DNA of 64,000 bases from Candidatus Helarchaeota archaeon (GTDB lineage Archaea > Asgardarchaeota > Lokiarchaeia > Helarchaeales > RDOG01). Under the pieces are notes generated by a model, which was given only the letters and a program-made list of their open reading frames with translations, did not search any database and was not told where the DNA came from. Of the stretch, positions 1 to 9,500 are shown piece by piece; position 1 is the first letter of the stretch, and each line of letters starts with the position of its first letter. The DNA lies in assembly GCA_019058315.1 (NCBI GenBank), contig JAHPZH010000002.1, positions 558,001 through 622,000 of the forward strand, in the 5' to 3' direction. A program made the position numbers and the translations under genes.

Positions 1-1545
1 TATTTTGTTGTGAAAAATAATAAAACTAATTCAAAGGACTTTATTCAAGTCGGACTTCCATATAATTTTAGGGGACAATTATATGATATTTCCGCTTCTG
101 GAGAAAATATTGGAAAATTGCGAATAGTTGAGTTGCCATATGATGGAAGCGGATTCTCTAAATGGAATATATATTTAGATGATCCAATAAAACCTTATGA
201 AATATTTAATTTTACGGTATCAATGATATGTTCTGATGTTGTTAACTTTAAAACCCCAACAAGCTTTTCTGGTAGTGATCCAATATATTCATACAGGTTT
301 TATAAATATCCTTCTTCTCCTTACACTTCTTTATCAGTAGAATCAACATTTTATGCTGATAATAATGCACCAGATATAGCTAATGATTTACCATCATGGG
401 ATTTTCAAACAAAAACAGGAACACTAACAGTAACAAATCCAATACTTGAATGCGAAATATTTAACCGAGTAATTGAGATAGATAGATGGGGATATATTTA
501 CGTCCGAGAATATTATCAGTTAAGAAATTTAGTTTATAATAATAAAGTATCAACATTTAGTATCTTACTTCCTATTGATATAATGGAATATAAGGTATTT
601 GACTTTTTTACTGATCTTATAGTGACTCCAATTCCAGAACCTCAAAATATGGCAATAAATATGACCATAAATTGGGATATCTCACGGTATTCTCTAGATA
701 AAGGACAAGTCGCATACTTTTGGGTTGAATACAGAAGACCACTAGAATTGCACCATTTTGAATCAGGTTCTATAGGAAGATTTTTTTATCAATTCGAACC
801 TGAAAGATTACCCTGGAAAACAGATCGCTTCTTAACTAGTTTTAAATTACCACCTGGTTGTTCTATCTTGTCTCATGTTCCCACTGCAACTTCTGTCTTA
901 ACTTTAAATGGTGATATATATCTAAACTATTTAACAATTAATTCTACTCAAAACCACTATAAAGTATTCATATTTGATTATGTTATATTAGAAACTCTTC
1001 CATTTGATTTCTTTAGACCCCTACTAATAGCAGGGTTAATTTCTATTCCACTAATCTCTTTTATAATATTGAAACGAGAATTACCTCGAAAAAAAGAATT
1101 ACGGTTACGACCTACAGAAGTTCCATCTCATATAATTAGAGAATTTATTACTTTATATTCGGAAAAGAATGCTTTGTATATTGAAATAGAAAATCTTGAA
1201 GAAAACATGGCGAGAAGAAAAATTAAAAAACGTGAATACCGTAATCAACTGAAAACAATCGAGAGGAAACTATCTGATTTAAATAAAGAATTAAAGAAAT
1301 TTTCGGATGAAATTTCCGAAGCAGGAGGGCGTTATGAAAAAATTATTGAGGAACTAGAGCTTCGAGAAGCAGATTATGACATGGCTAGAGAAGCTTTAGA
1401 AGCAATAGAAAGAAGATATAGGGTTAGTCGAAGAATTAGTACTACTACTTATAGAAAATTGAAAAAGGAAGAAGAAAAAGCTCTCCAAAAATCCAAAAAA
1501 GATAAAGAAAAACTTATACAAGAACTTAGAGAACTTATGGGTTAA
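1..1545 (+). CDS. Ribophorin I (OST1)-like membrane protein, 5'-truncated
   Basis: Likely a non-catalytic subunit of oligosaccharyltransferase, which transfers lipid-linked glycans to Asn. The frame is open to the window edge, so the signal peptide and true start are missing; a GTG at 10 is only the first possible start. Counting from that GTG: a beta-rich outer region (1-330) contains an SPY motif near 102-105 and NRVIEIDRWGYIYVREYYQL near 152-171, which match in order and spacing what I recall of eukaryotic ribophorin I (SPY, then RVIEVSHWGNIAVEE). One membrane span follows at about 336-354, then a charged cytosolic coiled coil (375-505), also as in ribophorin I. The gene ends convergently with its neighbour, overlapping by 11 bp. 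Family by recall, not by search; an unrelated envelope protein with the same layout is the alternative. Confidence 0.72.
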   Translation, partial: YFVVKNNKTNSKDFIQVGLPYNFRGQLYDISASGENIGKLRIVELPYDGSGFSKWNIYLDDPIKPYEIFNFTVSMICSDVVNFKTPTSFSGSDPIYSYRFYKYPSSPYTSLSVESTFYADNNAPDIANDLPSWDFQTKTGTLTVTNPILECEIFNRVIEIDRWGYIYVREYYQLRNLVYNNKVSTFSILLPIDIMEYKVFDFFTDLIVTPIPEPQNMAINMTINWDISRYSLDKGQVAYFWVEYRRPLELHHFESGSIGRFFYQFEPERLPWKTDRFLTSFKLPPGCSILSHVPTATSVLTLNGDIYLNYLTINSTQNHYKVFIFDYVILETLPFDFFRPLLIAGLISIPLISFIILKRELPRKKELRLRPTEVPSHIIREFITLYSEKNALYIEIENLEENMARRKIKKREYRNQLKTIERKLSDLNKELKKFSDEISEAGGRYEKIIEELELREADYDMAREALEAIERRYRVSRRISTTTYRKLKKEEEKALQKSKKDKEKLIQELRELMG

Positions 1546-2608
1546 TTTCCATACGTTTAATTAGATTTTCCAGAATTATTTTTGGATTTTCTAAATTTTT
1601 TAATAAATTTCTAGTATTTTTTTTATATTTTTTAGGATTATTTAATATATTTTGGATTAATTCAAACATATCATTAAAATTTTTTAAATGCCAAATGGGG
1701 AAGTCTCTTTCTTTTAGAAATATTTCAATGTCAAGAGTCAGAGGAAAATAAGAAATTGCCGGAATTCCTAATAATGCTGCTTCCCTTTCCATCGTTGCAC
1801 CACCACTAATAACAAGATCTGCAAAAGATATTAGGTTAGGACCATCAATCGCTTTAGTTGGAATAATTATTTGTTCTTTAAATTTTTCATTTAATAATTC
1901 AAATTGAATTGGATATCTTGTAAAGACTATAATTTGTGAATGTTCAAATTTTTCAAGAATAAATTCAATAATTCTAGAGGAGAGGGTTTGGTTTTTTGTC
2001 TCACTCAATAAATATGCCGCATGAGTTTCCCTTGGTCTTAATATAATTATTTTTTTATCTTTTTCCAAATTAAGAGTTTTTAAAATTGATTCATCTTGTT
2101 CTAAATCTGTTATCCATGCTATTTCATCAATACCGTTGAATTGAATTATATTTTCTGCTTCTACCCCAAACTTTAAAAATTTATCTTTAGGAACACAAGA
2201 AGGTGTAATAATGAATTTTGATAGTGGAATTACTAACTTGTTAACTGCAGTTGCATGGGGTGCATCATCGAAGCAGATATGCGGAATTCCAAGACCAAAA
2301 GCTACTCTTGAAGCTTCTACCGAACATAAGGAAATGCAAACATCTGGTATTGAAGATAGAGACAATATAAAATCTGTTAATTCCAATATTCTTTTTGTAC
2401 TAGCTTTTAATTTTCCCTCGAGAGTTCCGCCTCCGTGTTCACCTATTGGAACGAAATCTATCTCTCTTAATTGAAGTAATTCAATATTTTTATCATAATT
2501 TCGTGCAGTTATGATAACATCAAAACCTTTATTCTTCAAATATTTCTGGATAGAACCTAAAAGCCACACCTCTTTAGGTGTCATTATATCAAACCAAAGT
2601 AAAGTCAT
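1535..2608 (-). CDS. DUF354 family glycosyltransferase-like protein
   Basis: The 357-residue protein has the two-Rossmann GT-B-like layout of DUF354, an archaeal family related to UDP-GlcNAc 2-epimerase and Alg13/14-like enzymes. Visible marks are an N-terminal WFDIMTPKEV segment, HGG near residues 58-60, CFDDAPHA near 133-140, and a C-terminal SGGATMEREAALLGIPAISY block, the usual nucleotide-sugar-binding half. No signal peptide or membrane span is seen, so it should act in the cytosol. It is separated by only 4 bp from the upstream small membrane protein and lies in the same leftward group as the AglH-like transferase, which suggests a role in early steps of lipid-linked glycan assembly. 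The exact reaction is unknown. Confidence 0.75.
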   Translation of the reverse strand: MTLLWFDIMTPKEVWLLGSIQKYLKNKGFDVIITARNYDKNIELLQLREIDFVPIGEHGGGTLEGKLKASTKRILELTDFILSLSSIPDVCISLCSVEASRVAFGLGIPHICFDDAPHATAVNKLVIPLSKFIITPSCVPKDKFLKFGVEAENIIQFNGIDEIAWITDLEQDESILKTLNLEKDKKIIILRPRETHAAYLLSETKNQTLSSRIIEFILEKFEHSQIIVFTRYPIQFELLNEKFKEQIIIPTKAIDGPNLISFADLVISGGATMEREAALLGIPAISYFPLTLDIEIFLKERDFPIWHLKNFNDMFELIQNILNNPKKYKKNTRNLLKNLENPKIILENLIKRMEINP

Positions 2609-2612
2609 GAAA

Positions 2613-2888
2613 TCACGATTTATTTTGTTTATTTCGATTTTTTACTCGCTTTTTTCTATTAGATTCATAATAAAATGTGGCTAATCTATCCCAAAGATAA
2701 AGAAACGCAAGAACTAAAATTACACTTATAAAGACTTTTAAAAAATCGTTAATAAAGCCACCTATTCCAACTGGAAGCGTTAAATCAATCGGTACAATAA
2801 ATAAATCAATGAATAAAAAACCTCCTATAATTACAAACCATATTGCTATTATCAAAACAAGTAATTCATTATATTTTTTTGATTCCAT
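2613..2888 (-). CDS. Small two-span membrane protein
   Basis: I do not recognise this 91-residue protein. It has two hydrophobic segments, about residues 8-31 and 50-66, joined by a short loop with Pro and Gly, and ends in a strongly basic tail rich in Arg, Lys and Asn. ATG start. It sits 13 bp after the AglH-like gene and 4 bp before the DUF354 gene, so the three are probably co-transcribed. By position it could anchor the soluble DUF354 protein to the membrane, as Alg14 anchors Alg13 in eukaryotes, but nothing in the sequence proves this. Confidence 0.6.
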   Translation of the reverse strand: MESKKYNELLVLIIAIWFVIIGGFLFIDLFIVPIDLTLPVGIGGFINDFLKVFISVILVLAFLYLWDRLATFYYESNRKKRVKNRNKQNKS

Positions 2889-2901
2889 TTAATTCACCAA
2901 T

Positions 2902-3948
2902 TTAAAGGACAATATATGTAAGAAATGAAGTTATAAGAGCCAAAATCCCCGAATATATTGTAAGTAAATGAAATATTTTTACAATTTCTTGTTCTGTTAA
3001 GGGATCTTTTATAAGAACTAATCCTGCTAATGTAATTGGAACATTTTTTTTCATTGATACATCCAATTTACCGTCTGATAATAAAACTGTAGGCTTTATT
3101 TTAACTTCTGAATGTTCTTTAAAACCTCCAAAACTTCTTAGGGTTTGAAATGAATTCATTATGATTGGTATACATACGATTACTCCTATTAATTCAGTCT
3201 TTGAGATTATAATGGTGGCAGCAAAGGCTGCACCAATAGTTAACGAACCAACATCACCTGAAAAAACTTTGGCTGGATATTTATTGTATTGGAAATAAGC
3301 AATTAATATTCCTAAGAATATCGTAGATAAAAATACACCACTAAATGATAAGAAAATAAATGAGGCACACAATATAACTATAAAAGATATTATACTAATT
3401 CCAGGCATTGCCCCATTATATACATCAATCATATTGAAGGTATTAGCACATACTGTAGCAATAAGAAATATTAATAATGGATAGACATAACCTAATCTTG
3501 TGTTTCCTAAAAAGGGTAATGGTAGAGATGAACCATAGACTCCAAACACCCAAATAGGTAATCCTATTGATAAACATAAAATTGGTTTTGTTTTAGCTCC
3601 AAGTCCTTTTCCTTTTCTCTTTTTTAGATCATCAAATAAACCTATTAAAAATGCCATAAATAATACTCCAATCGTAGCAAATATTTTCATAAATTCCTCT
3701 TGGAAGAAAAAAAAGCTAGCAACTAATGCTGATATTAGAATTATTAAAGCAAATCCAAAAAATCCAAGACCTCCCATTTCTGGAACTCTCGGTCTTGATT
3801 GTTTATGGACATCAAAACCATAAATTCCACGTTCATCAAGTTTTTGAATTACTTTTGGCATTAACTTATAGGTAATAAAGAAACCAAATAAGAAAAGGGC
3901 GATAATTATTAGCGAGAGAATGAGAAGGTTTTCTAATGTATAATACAT
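2902..3948 (-). CDS. GlcNAc-1-phosphate transferase, AglH/GPT/MraY family
   Basis: A polytopic membrane enzyme that transfers a sugar-1-phosphate from a UDP-sugar to dolichyl or polyprenyl phosphate, the first step of lipid-linked glycan synthesis. Family motifs are clear: an early cytosolic loop with RPRVPEMGG (52-60), the Mg-binding LFDD (104-107), the NTFNMIDVYNG signature (169-179) and GDVGS (231-235). About ten hydrophobic spans and a length of 348 residues fit archaeal AglH and eukaryotic ALG7 relatives. ATG start. It is the first gene of a compact leftward group with the small membrane protein and DUF354 protein. The sugar is probably GlcNAc or a related HexNAc, by family. Confidence 0.85.
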   Translation of the reverse strand: MYYTLENLLILSLIIIALFLFGFFITYKLMPKVIQKLDERGIYGFDVHKQSRPRVPEMGGLGFFGFALIILISALVASFFFFQEEFMKIFATIGVLFMAFLIGLFDDLKKRKGKGLGAKTKPILCLSIGLPIWVFGVYGSSLPLPFLGNTRLGYVYPLLIFLIATVCANTFNMIDVYNGAMPGISIISFIVILCASFIFLSFSGVFLSTIFLGILIAYFQYNKYPAKVFSGDVGSLTIGAAFAATIIISKTELIGVIVCIPIIMNSFQTLRSFGGFKEHSEVKIKPTVLLSDGKLDVSMKKNVPITLAGLVLIKDPLTEQEIVKIFHLLTIYSGILALITSFLTYIVL

Positions 3949-4202
3949 AGTGTTATTTCCTCATGTTATTGAAAAATATGCCCTAATTTAAACTTTTTAT
4001 ATAGTAAGTAAATTGTTTATTCTCTTTAAAATCATTTCATTGTTGACAAATTCTTTTTGGTATTTTTCTATTAAAAAGTTTAGAATTAAGATCTTTATAA
4101 TAAGTACGAAATGAAAAATGAATCTTTATGGTTTTATTTTTTTAAAGCTGGGATATTACAATTTAAAAACAGACCCAGTTTATCAAAAAGAAATAGAATA
4201 AT

Positions 4203-4220
4203 TAAAAAAAAATAAAAATT
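4203..4220 (-). terminator. T-rich terminator after the appendage-like gene
   Basis: On the minus strand a run of nine T followed by further T-rich bases lies about 10-25 nt past the stop at 4230. Archaeal RNA polymerase terminates at such U-tracts without a hairpin. Called from composition and position only. Confidence 0.35.
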
Positions 4221-4229
4221 AATAATATT

Positions 4230-6389
4230 TCAATTTTTTTTATCAAGATTAAATACTTTATTAAAAATATCTTTAGTATTTTGAAATTGCGAAATATTTC
4301 CTGCAAATGATTCGAGTCTATCCTCATATTGTCTTTCAAATTCTTTTACAAAATTGAATAAAGATCGAACTAAATATTCATTTGTTTTACCATTAATTAG
4401 GAGAAGTGCTTGAATATAATCCCCTGTTTCAACTTCTATATTATAATTTTTATATTTTAGACCTGTTACAGGTGTTTCTTTTTTAGAAATTTCAGTACCA
4501 AAACTTTGTATTGCTGTGATGAATCCACTTATTAAATCAGCATCTAATTTAATTGCACCTAATTGGTCTTGATAAATAGCTAGGCCATTATTCTTATGTA
4601 CTACGATAACATAATTAAGAATTGAAAGCGCATATATTCTTTCTATTAAAGCTAAGTTTTTATCGATATTTTCTGTTCCTATTTTAAAATCTTCCGTATA
4701 TTTATCAAAATCTTCATATGTATCTTTAAATGATGAAATATCATGAGTTGCTAGCTCCCGCAGTTCTTTTACCCATTGAATTAATTCATATTCTAATTCT
4801 ATCGCTGTATCATCATCAATGCAGCTTTCTTCCTCATACATTCCTTGAAATTTTAAAATCCATTTGTTCATGGATTCCAAAATTCTAAAATCAGGATAAT
4901 ATTTTTTCAAACCATTTTTAATTTTTGATAATGATAAAGTTATTTTTTTGATTTTTTCCTCATTACAACAAATATTAAAACATTCCTTTAATTCATTACT
5001 ACAATTAAATATTTCTGTTATCTTTGTAGCCACTTCCTCAGATTTTTCTAAGGTTTTTAAAGAATGTTGTAATGATATCGTTATTAAATTTCGTATATAA
5101 GCCAATAATCCAGTTGTTTGAGTTAAATCATTAGCCCAAACTTCAATAATTATATTAGGTTGATCCAATCTGACATTCACTACAATTTGTTGTCCTGTAA
5201 CTTTTACTTTACCAGAATAAAGTGTCGATAAATTATTTTTGTCTTCTTTAACTTTGGACAGATCCAATGCCTCAATTTGGCTAAGAGCAATATTTAATGC
5301 TTGTTTTTTGGAAATATCTCCATAATCTATTTTTGTAGTAGATTTTTTTAGCTTACTAATCCATTCATTTATCTCATACTCGGACATTGACTGTGGAATT
5401 ACCAAGGGACACTTTATCGCTATCTCTTTCGGATTTATTGTTAATGTATGGGCATTTCCATATGCATCTTGGTATGAAACTGCCCCAAAAACGGTTGATT
5501 TTCCACAAGTATTTGGAATTAATGTGAAATCTACCCCTCTTGAATTGTGTGGAGGTAAATTTGTAATTTTTTGAACAGATTCATCCCAAAAAAATTGATC
5601 TGATGGGTTTAACGTTACTAAAATATTATTTATACTCATGTCTGTATTGTTTTGTACCGCTACTTTGAATCTAATATTACCACCAAGATAATCAAATTCT
5701 CGTTTAACTGCAACCATTTCTGTAGGTACAGATATTTTTGGAGAGTAATAAATGATTTTATTTTCTACTGTGGAATCTATTAAATTGTATTCTAATAATT
5801 TCTTTAAATGTGGCTGGATTTGACCATGACTTAAACTTAAATATCTTTCAAGGTCGGATAACCTGATTTTTTCATAACGAATTATATGATCAAAAATTAA
5901 TTTTGTTCTTTCTTTCTTTAAAACTAATACTTTATCATCTTGAGTCTCATCAAATTCGAATAAAAAGTATGCCTTTTTATTCATAAATTTCTTGCTTCTA
6001 AGATATCCAAATTTTTCAAGGAATTTAAGATGTCTAAAGGCCATATACGATCCTAAATCAAAGGCTCTCTGAATTTCTCTAACATGAGAACCAGGATTAT
6101 TCTTTATATAATCGTAAATTCGAGCTCTTTTCTCGCTTTCTAACACATTAGCTTTAGTTACACTTGAACCTTCAATTAAGTAACCCTTTTGATACATATA
6201 ATTTAATGAACTTGTAATTTCATCTTCTGAATTACTAAGTTTGGAAGTACATAATTTATAAATATCATCAAAATTGAAGAATTTCTTCCTACTTCTAAGT
6301 TGTGAAGCAATTTCCAAAATTTTTTTTTCTAGCTTGCCTAAACCCTTTAACTTCGATATATAGAAAACCCCCTTATCGTTTCGGGTCAT
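4230..6389 (-). CDS. Winged-helix / adaptin-appendage-like / longin-like multidomain protein
   Basis: A 719-residue cytosolic protein with no signal or membrane span. Three winged-helix-like segments come first (about 17-75, 85-145, 158-215). Next is a beta-sandwich with alternating hydrophobic strands and a QNNTDMSINNI turn (220-330), and a mixed alpha/beta domain (335-440) with a helix (ALNIALSQIEAL), a YSGKV strand pair and IIIEVWAND. This order, sandwich then platform, is the layout of the appendage ('ear') of AP-complex large subunits and gamma-COP. A helical region rich in Cys and acidic residues follows (445-580), then a domain at about 587-700 with GLAIY, DADLISGF and IQSFG, like archaeal longin/roadblock domains. 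It stands alone, with palindromes upstream. The domain assignments are inference from pattern; plain transcription regulator is the alternative. Confidence 0.55.
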   Translation of the reverse strand: MTRNDKGVFYISKLKGLGKLEKKILEIASQLRSRKKFFNFDDIYKLCTSKLSNSEDEITSSLNYMYQKGYLIEGSSVTKANVLESEKRARIYDYIKNNPGSHVREIQRAFDLGSYMAFRHLKFLEKFGYLRSKKFMNKKAYFLFEFDETQDDKVLVLKKERTKLIFDHIIRYEKIRLSDLERYLSLSHGQIQPHLKKLLEYNLIDSTVENKIIYYSPKISVPTEMVAVKREFDYLGGNIRFKVAVQNNTDMSINNILVTLNPSDQFFWDESVQKITNLPPHNSRGVDFTLIPNTCGKSTVFGAVSYQDAYGNAHTLTINPKEIAIKCPLVIPQSMSEYEINEWISKLKKSTTKIDYGDISKKQALNIALSQIEALDLSKVKEDKNNLSTLYSGKVKVTGQQIVVNVRLDQPNIIIEVWANDLTQTTGLLAYIRNLITISLQHSLKTLEKSEEVATKITEIFNCSNELKECFNICCNEEKIKKITLSLSKIKNGLKKYYPDFRILESMNKWILKFQGMYEEESCIDDDTAIELEYELIQWVKELRELATHDISSFKDTYEDFDKYTEDFKIGTENIDKNLALIERIYALSILNYVIVVHKNNGLAIYQDQLGAIKLDADLISGFITAIQSFGTEISKKETPVTGLKYKNYNIEVETGDYIQALLLINGKTNEYLVRSLFNFVKEFERQYEDRLESFAGNISQFQNTKDIFNKVFNLDKKN

Positions 6390-6411
6390 ATCATTATTTT
6401 TGATTTTATGG

Positions 6412-6476
6412 ATTAATAATAATTAATAATTGTTAATAATTATTTCGGTAATTGTTATCATATGATATAATATCAT
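6412..6476. promoter_or_regulatory. Cluster of dyads upstream of the winged-helix gene
   Basis: Just upstream of the start at 6389 lie repeated AATAATT units (6412-6445), then the perfect 12-bp palindrome TATCATATGATA (6456-6467). The latter overlaps a second inverted repeat, ATGATA-TAA-TATCAT (6462-6476). Dimeric winged-helix proteins bind such dyads, so autoregulation is possible. In DNA this AT-rich short palindromes are common, so the call is weak. Confidence 0.3.
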
Positions 6477-6532
6477 AATTTACATTTTTATTTAATTTAG
6501 GATGATTTAATAGCAAATTTATCCCCCATATT

Positions 6533-6557
6533 AAAAAATAAAAAAAGAAAAAAAATA
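6533..6557 (-). terminator. T-rich terminator after the 1815-residue surface protein gene
   Basis: Directly downstream of the stop codon at 6558-6560 the minus strand is an almost pure T tract (runs of 6 to 8 T). This fits an archaeal U-tract terminator. Confidence 0.45.
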
Positions 6558-9500
6558 TTATTTTTCTAGTTCTTCTAGTTCAGTTAACCATTCTTCTATT
6601 TCATCTTCTTCCAAAGTAACTAAATCTCTCAGTAATAATTGCTTTTCTTGCTCTGTAAGACTTTTTAGGTTTTGAACTCTTATATATACTTCTTCTGAAA
6701 TACTTGAGATTGGGCTAGTTATCATTGATTTTAGCTCTTCATAGGATACTTTTCTAAGTTTCAATGATTCGTCAGATTCTCTTAATACTTTCCGTATCTC
6801 TTCTGCACCTATACCGACTTTCTTTTTGACTTTTGTTTTCATGACCCTCTTGGTTTTTACTCTTGTGGATCTTCTCTTAACTAGTAATGTTGCTGTGACC
6901 GTTGCACTTGCTGCAATACTACCGATAATAATTATGATTATTATCGTAATGTCTTCTCCTGGTGGTATGAAGATGATAGGGTTTGGATTTTTTTTCACTT
7001 TAAATTGATAAGTTGCTGATATGTCAATTTGTCCACTTGTATCATTTACCCAAACTGAGTAATTAATTGTTTTTTTACTGGCATTCAAAGGAACATATGA
7101 AACAAAGCTCCAATAACCATCTGTGGTGCTTCCAGAAATAAAATTCATTTCAATATATTGGAATGAACCGTAGAGATTTGTATATAGAAATACATGCGAG
7201 ATTCCTTGATCGTCTGTTACATGTGCAGTTATATTAATGATGTCGAGAGGTCGTGGTTTATTATTATCAATGCTAACATCTATTATAGAAGGTGCGTCAT
7301 CCAAGATTATTTGATATTGGTAGCCACTAACACTATCCGAATTATCATTAGAATCATTTGTCCAGATGGAATAAGTAATTGTTGTACCAACAGAACCTTG
7401 AGGAATTATATAGTCCCAATAACTATCTTGAGCAGTGCCTGAGAGGAAATTCATTGAATAATCTTGAGAACTACCAGTGTAATTTGTATTGATTATAACT
7501 GAGTTAATTCCTACATTATCAGTTATATGTACAGTAATATTCACTGTGTCAAAATTATCTGGAATCAATGGGTCTTGTGAAACACCAACAATATTTGGAT
7601 CTTCATTATCTGTTATAAGATATTGGTAAGATATTGAAGTATTTGGATTATCAGAAGTATCATTAACCCAGATGGAATAATTGATTGTTGTTCCAGCCGC
7701 ACCTTGAGGAATAGTATAATTCCAATAACCATCTTGAAATGTGCCTGATAGAAAATCCATTTCGTGATCTAATGGGATTCCGGTGTGATTTGAATTGATT
7801 AAAACCGTATCAACTGCTTCATTATCCGTGATGTGGACAGTAATATTAACGGAATTCAAATTACCAGGGCTTAATGGGTCTCTTGAAACTGAAATTATAT
7901 CAGGGACTTCGTTGTCACCAATTATATATTGATATGGTCCAACGGTGTCTGAATTAGTGTTTGTATCATTCACCCAAATTGAATAAATGATTGAAGTTCC
8001 AATGGGATATGCGGGGATAGTAAAGTTCCAATAACCATCTTGAGTAGTTCCTGAAAGAAAATCCATTTCATAATTTGTTGGGGTTCCGCTGTGGTTAGAA
8101 TTGATTAAAACTGTGTCTACTTCTACATTATCAGTAACATGGACAGTAATATTTACTAAATCTAAGTCACTAGGACTATTAGGATCCCTAGAAACTATAC
8201 CTATATTAGGATCTTCGTTATCCACAACAAGATATTGGTAAGAATTTGTATTATTCGAATTGCTACTTGTATCATTTACCCAAATGGAATAATTGATTAT
8301 TGAACCAGCAGCAACTTGAGGAATTTGATATTTCCAATAACCATTTTCAACCTTACCAGATATAAAATTCATTGAGTAATTTACGAAACTTCCAGAATGA
8401 TTCGTATTAATCATTACTTTATGAACACTAACGTTATCGGTAATGTGTACTGTTATATTGACGATATCCAAATTGCCAGGTGAAGTTGGATCTTGTAAAA
8501 CCTCGAGGATATTTGGTACTTCAGTATCATTAAAGACGCATCTAGGGCCTAAAGGATTAATAGTAGGTGGATTTGCTATAAGGGTATCATATAAATCGTC
8601 AACAAAATCTTGTTTATCATTAACATTTGTCGAACCTACATCTTTATAGAATTGCCAGAACCCGAAACTGTTGGTAATCGCAGTGTTACCACTCTCTACT
8701 CCGATAGCAATAGAAATAGAAGCAAGAGGGTTACTAGGAAATTCACATTCTCTAATCCGCATGTCATTTAAATACGGATCCGGAGTCATATCCCATAAAG
8801 TAATTAAAGTATCGGAATCACCAGTATCTTCTGTAAACATTTTTCCCTCGTCTAACACTATATAATGATCTTGCCAACTAATGCCAGTATAATCAAAAGT
8901 TTCACTTGACCAAGCCCCACTTGTATAGTAATACTGTGCATCAAAGTCAATAATTTTATCTTCGGCCTGAAAACCTCCTCTAAACCAACAAGTCCCTGAA
9001 CCAGGATAATTTTGATATCTGTAAATATAAGAATTTTCGTAAAATCTAAAGTACGTCCAATAATTGTCATCCGCAATTTGCCATGCTTCAATAAAAATTG
9101 GACCATCATTGATTATTGGAGTAGCATATAAATTGCCGAAAGGATTACAAGCTACATGTCCCATTTGATAACGGGTTCCTCCACCAAGATGTTCGTTTCC
9201 ATCAGTATCGAACTGGCGAAGAACTGCCATATTATCAATATTCATTATTGCTGAACCACCATCCATAAAATTTACCGTGTAACCTGTCCTTGAAATATCC
9301 GTATAACCTGCAGGATTTGTTGGAGTACTATTATAATAAACTCTATATGATTTAGTTTCTGATGCACTTAAACTATCTATGAATGCAATATTTGCAGAAG
9401 ACACATATAAAATTTCATCTTCTTCATATCCACTTGACCATGAATTATCTGTAGCAGCTACATAGATACCTGCTTTAAAATTACCACTTGTATGAAGATA

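Noticed and set aside
4111..4215. Possible 34-residue ORF on the plus strand, beginning MKNESLWFYF, with TATA-like DNA just before it
   Set aside because: No ribosome site, low-complexity Lys/Asn content, no recognisable family, and its end coincides with the T-tract terminator of the opposite gene.
6826..7008. Hydrophobic plus-strand ORF and other short ORFs inside the surface protein genes
   Set aside because: They lie antisense to long genes with clear homology or repeat structure; the hydrophobicity mirrors the transmembrane codons of the real gene.
6995..8535. Regular approximately 300-bp periodicity as a CRISPR or DNA repeat array
   Set aside because: The repeats are in-frame protein domains with no short conserved repeat and spacer structure; no cas genes are present.
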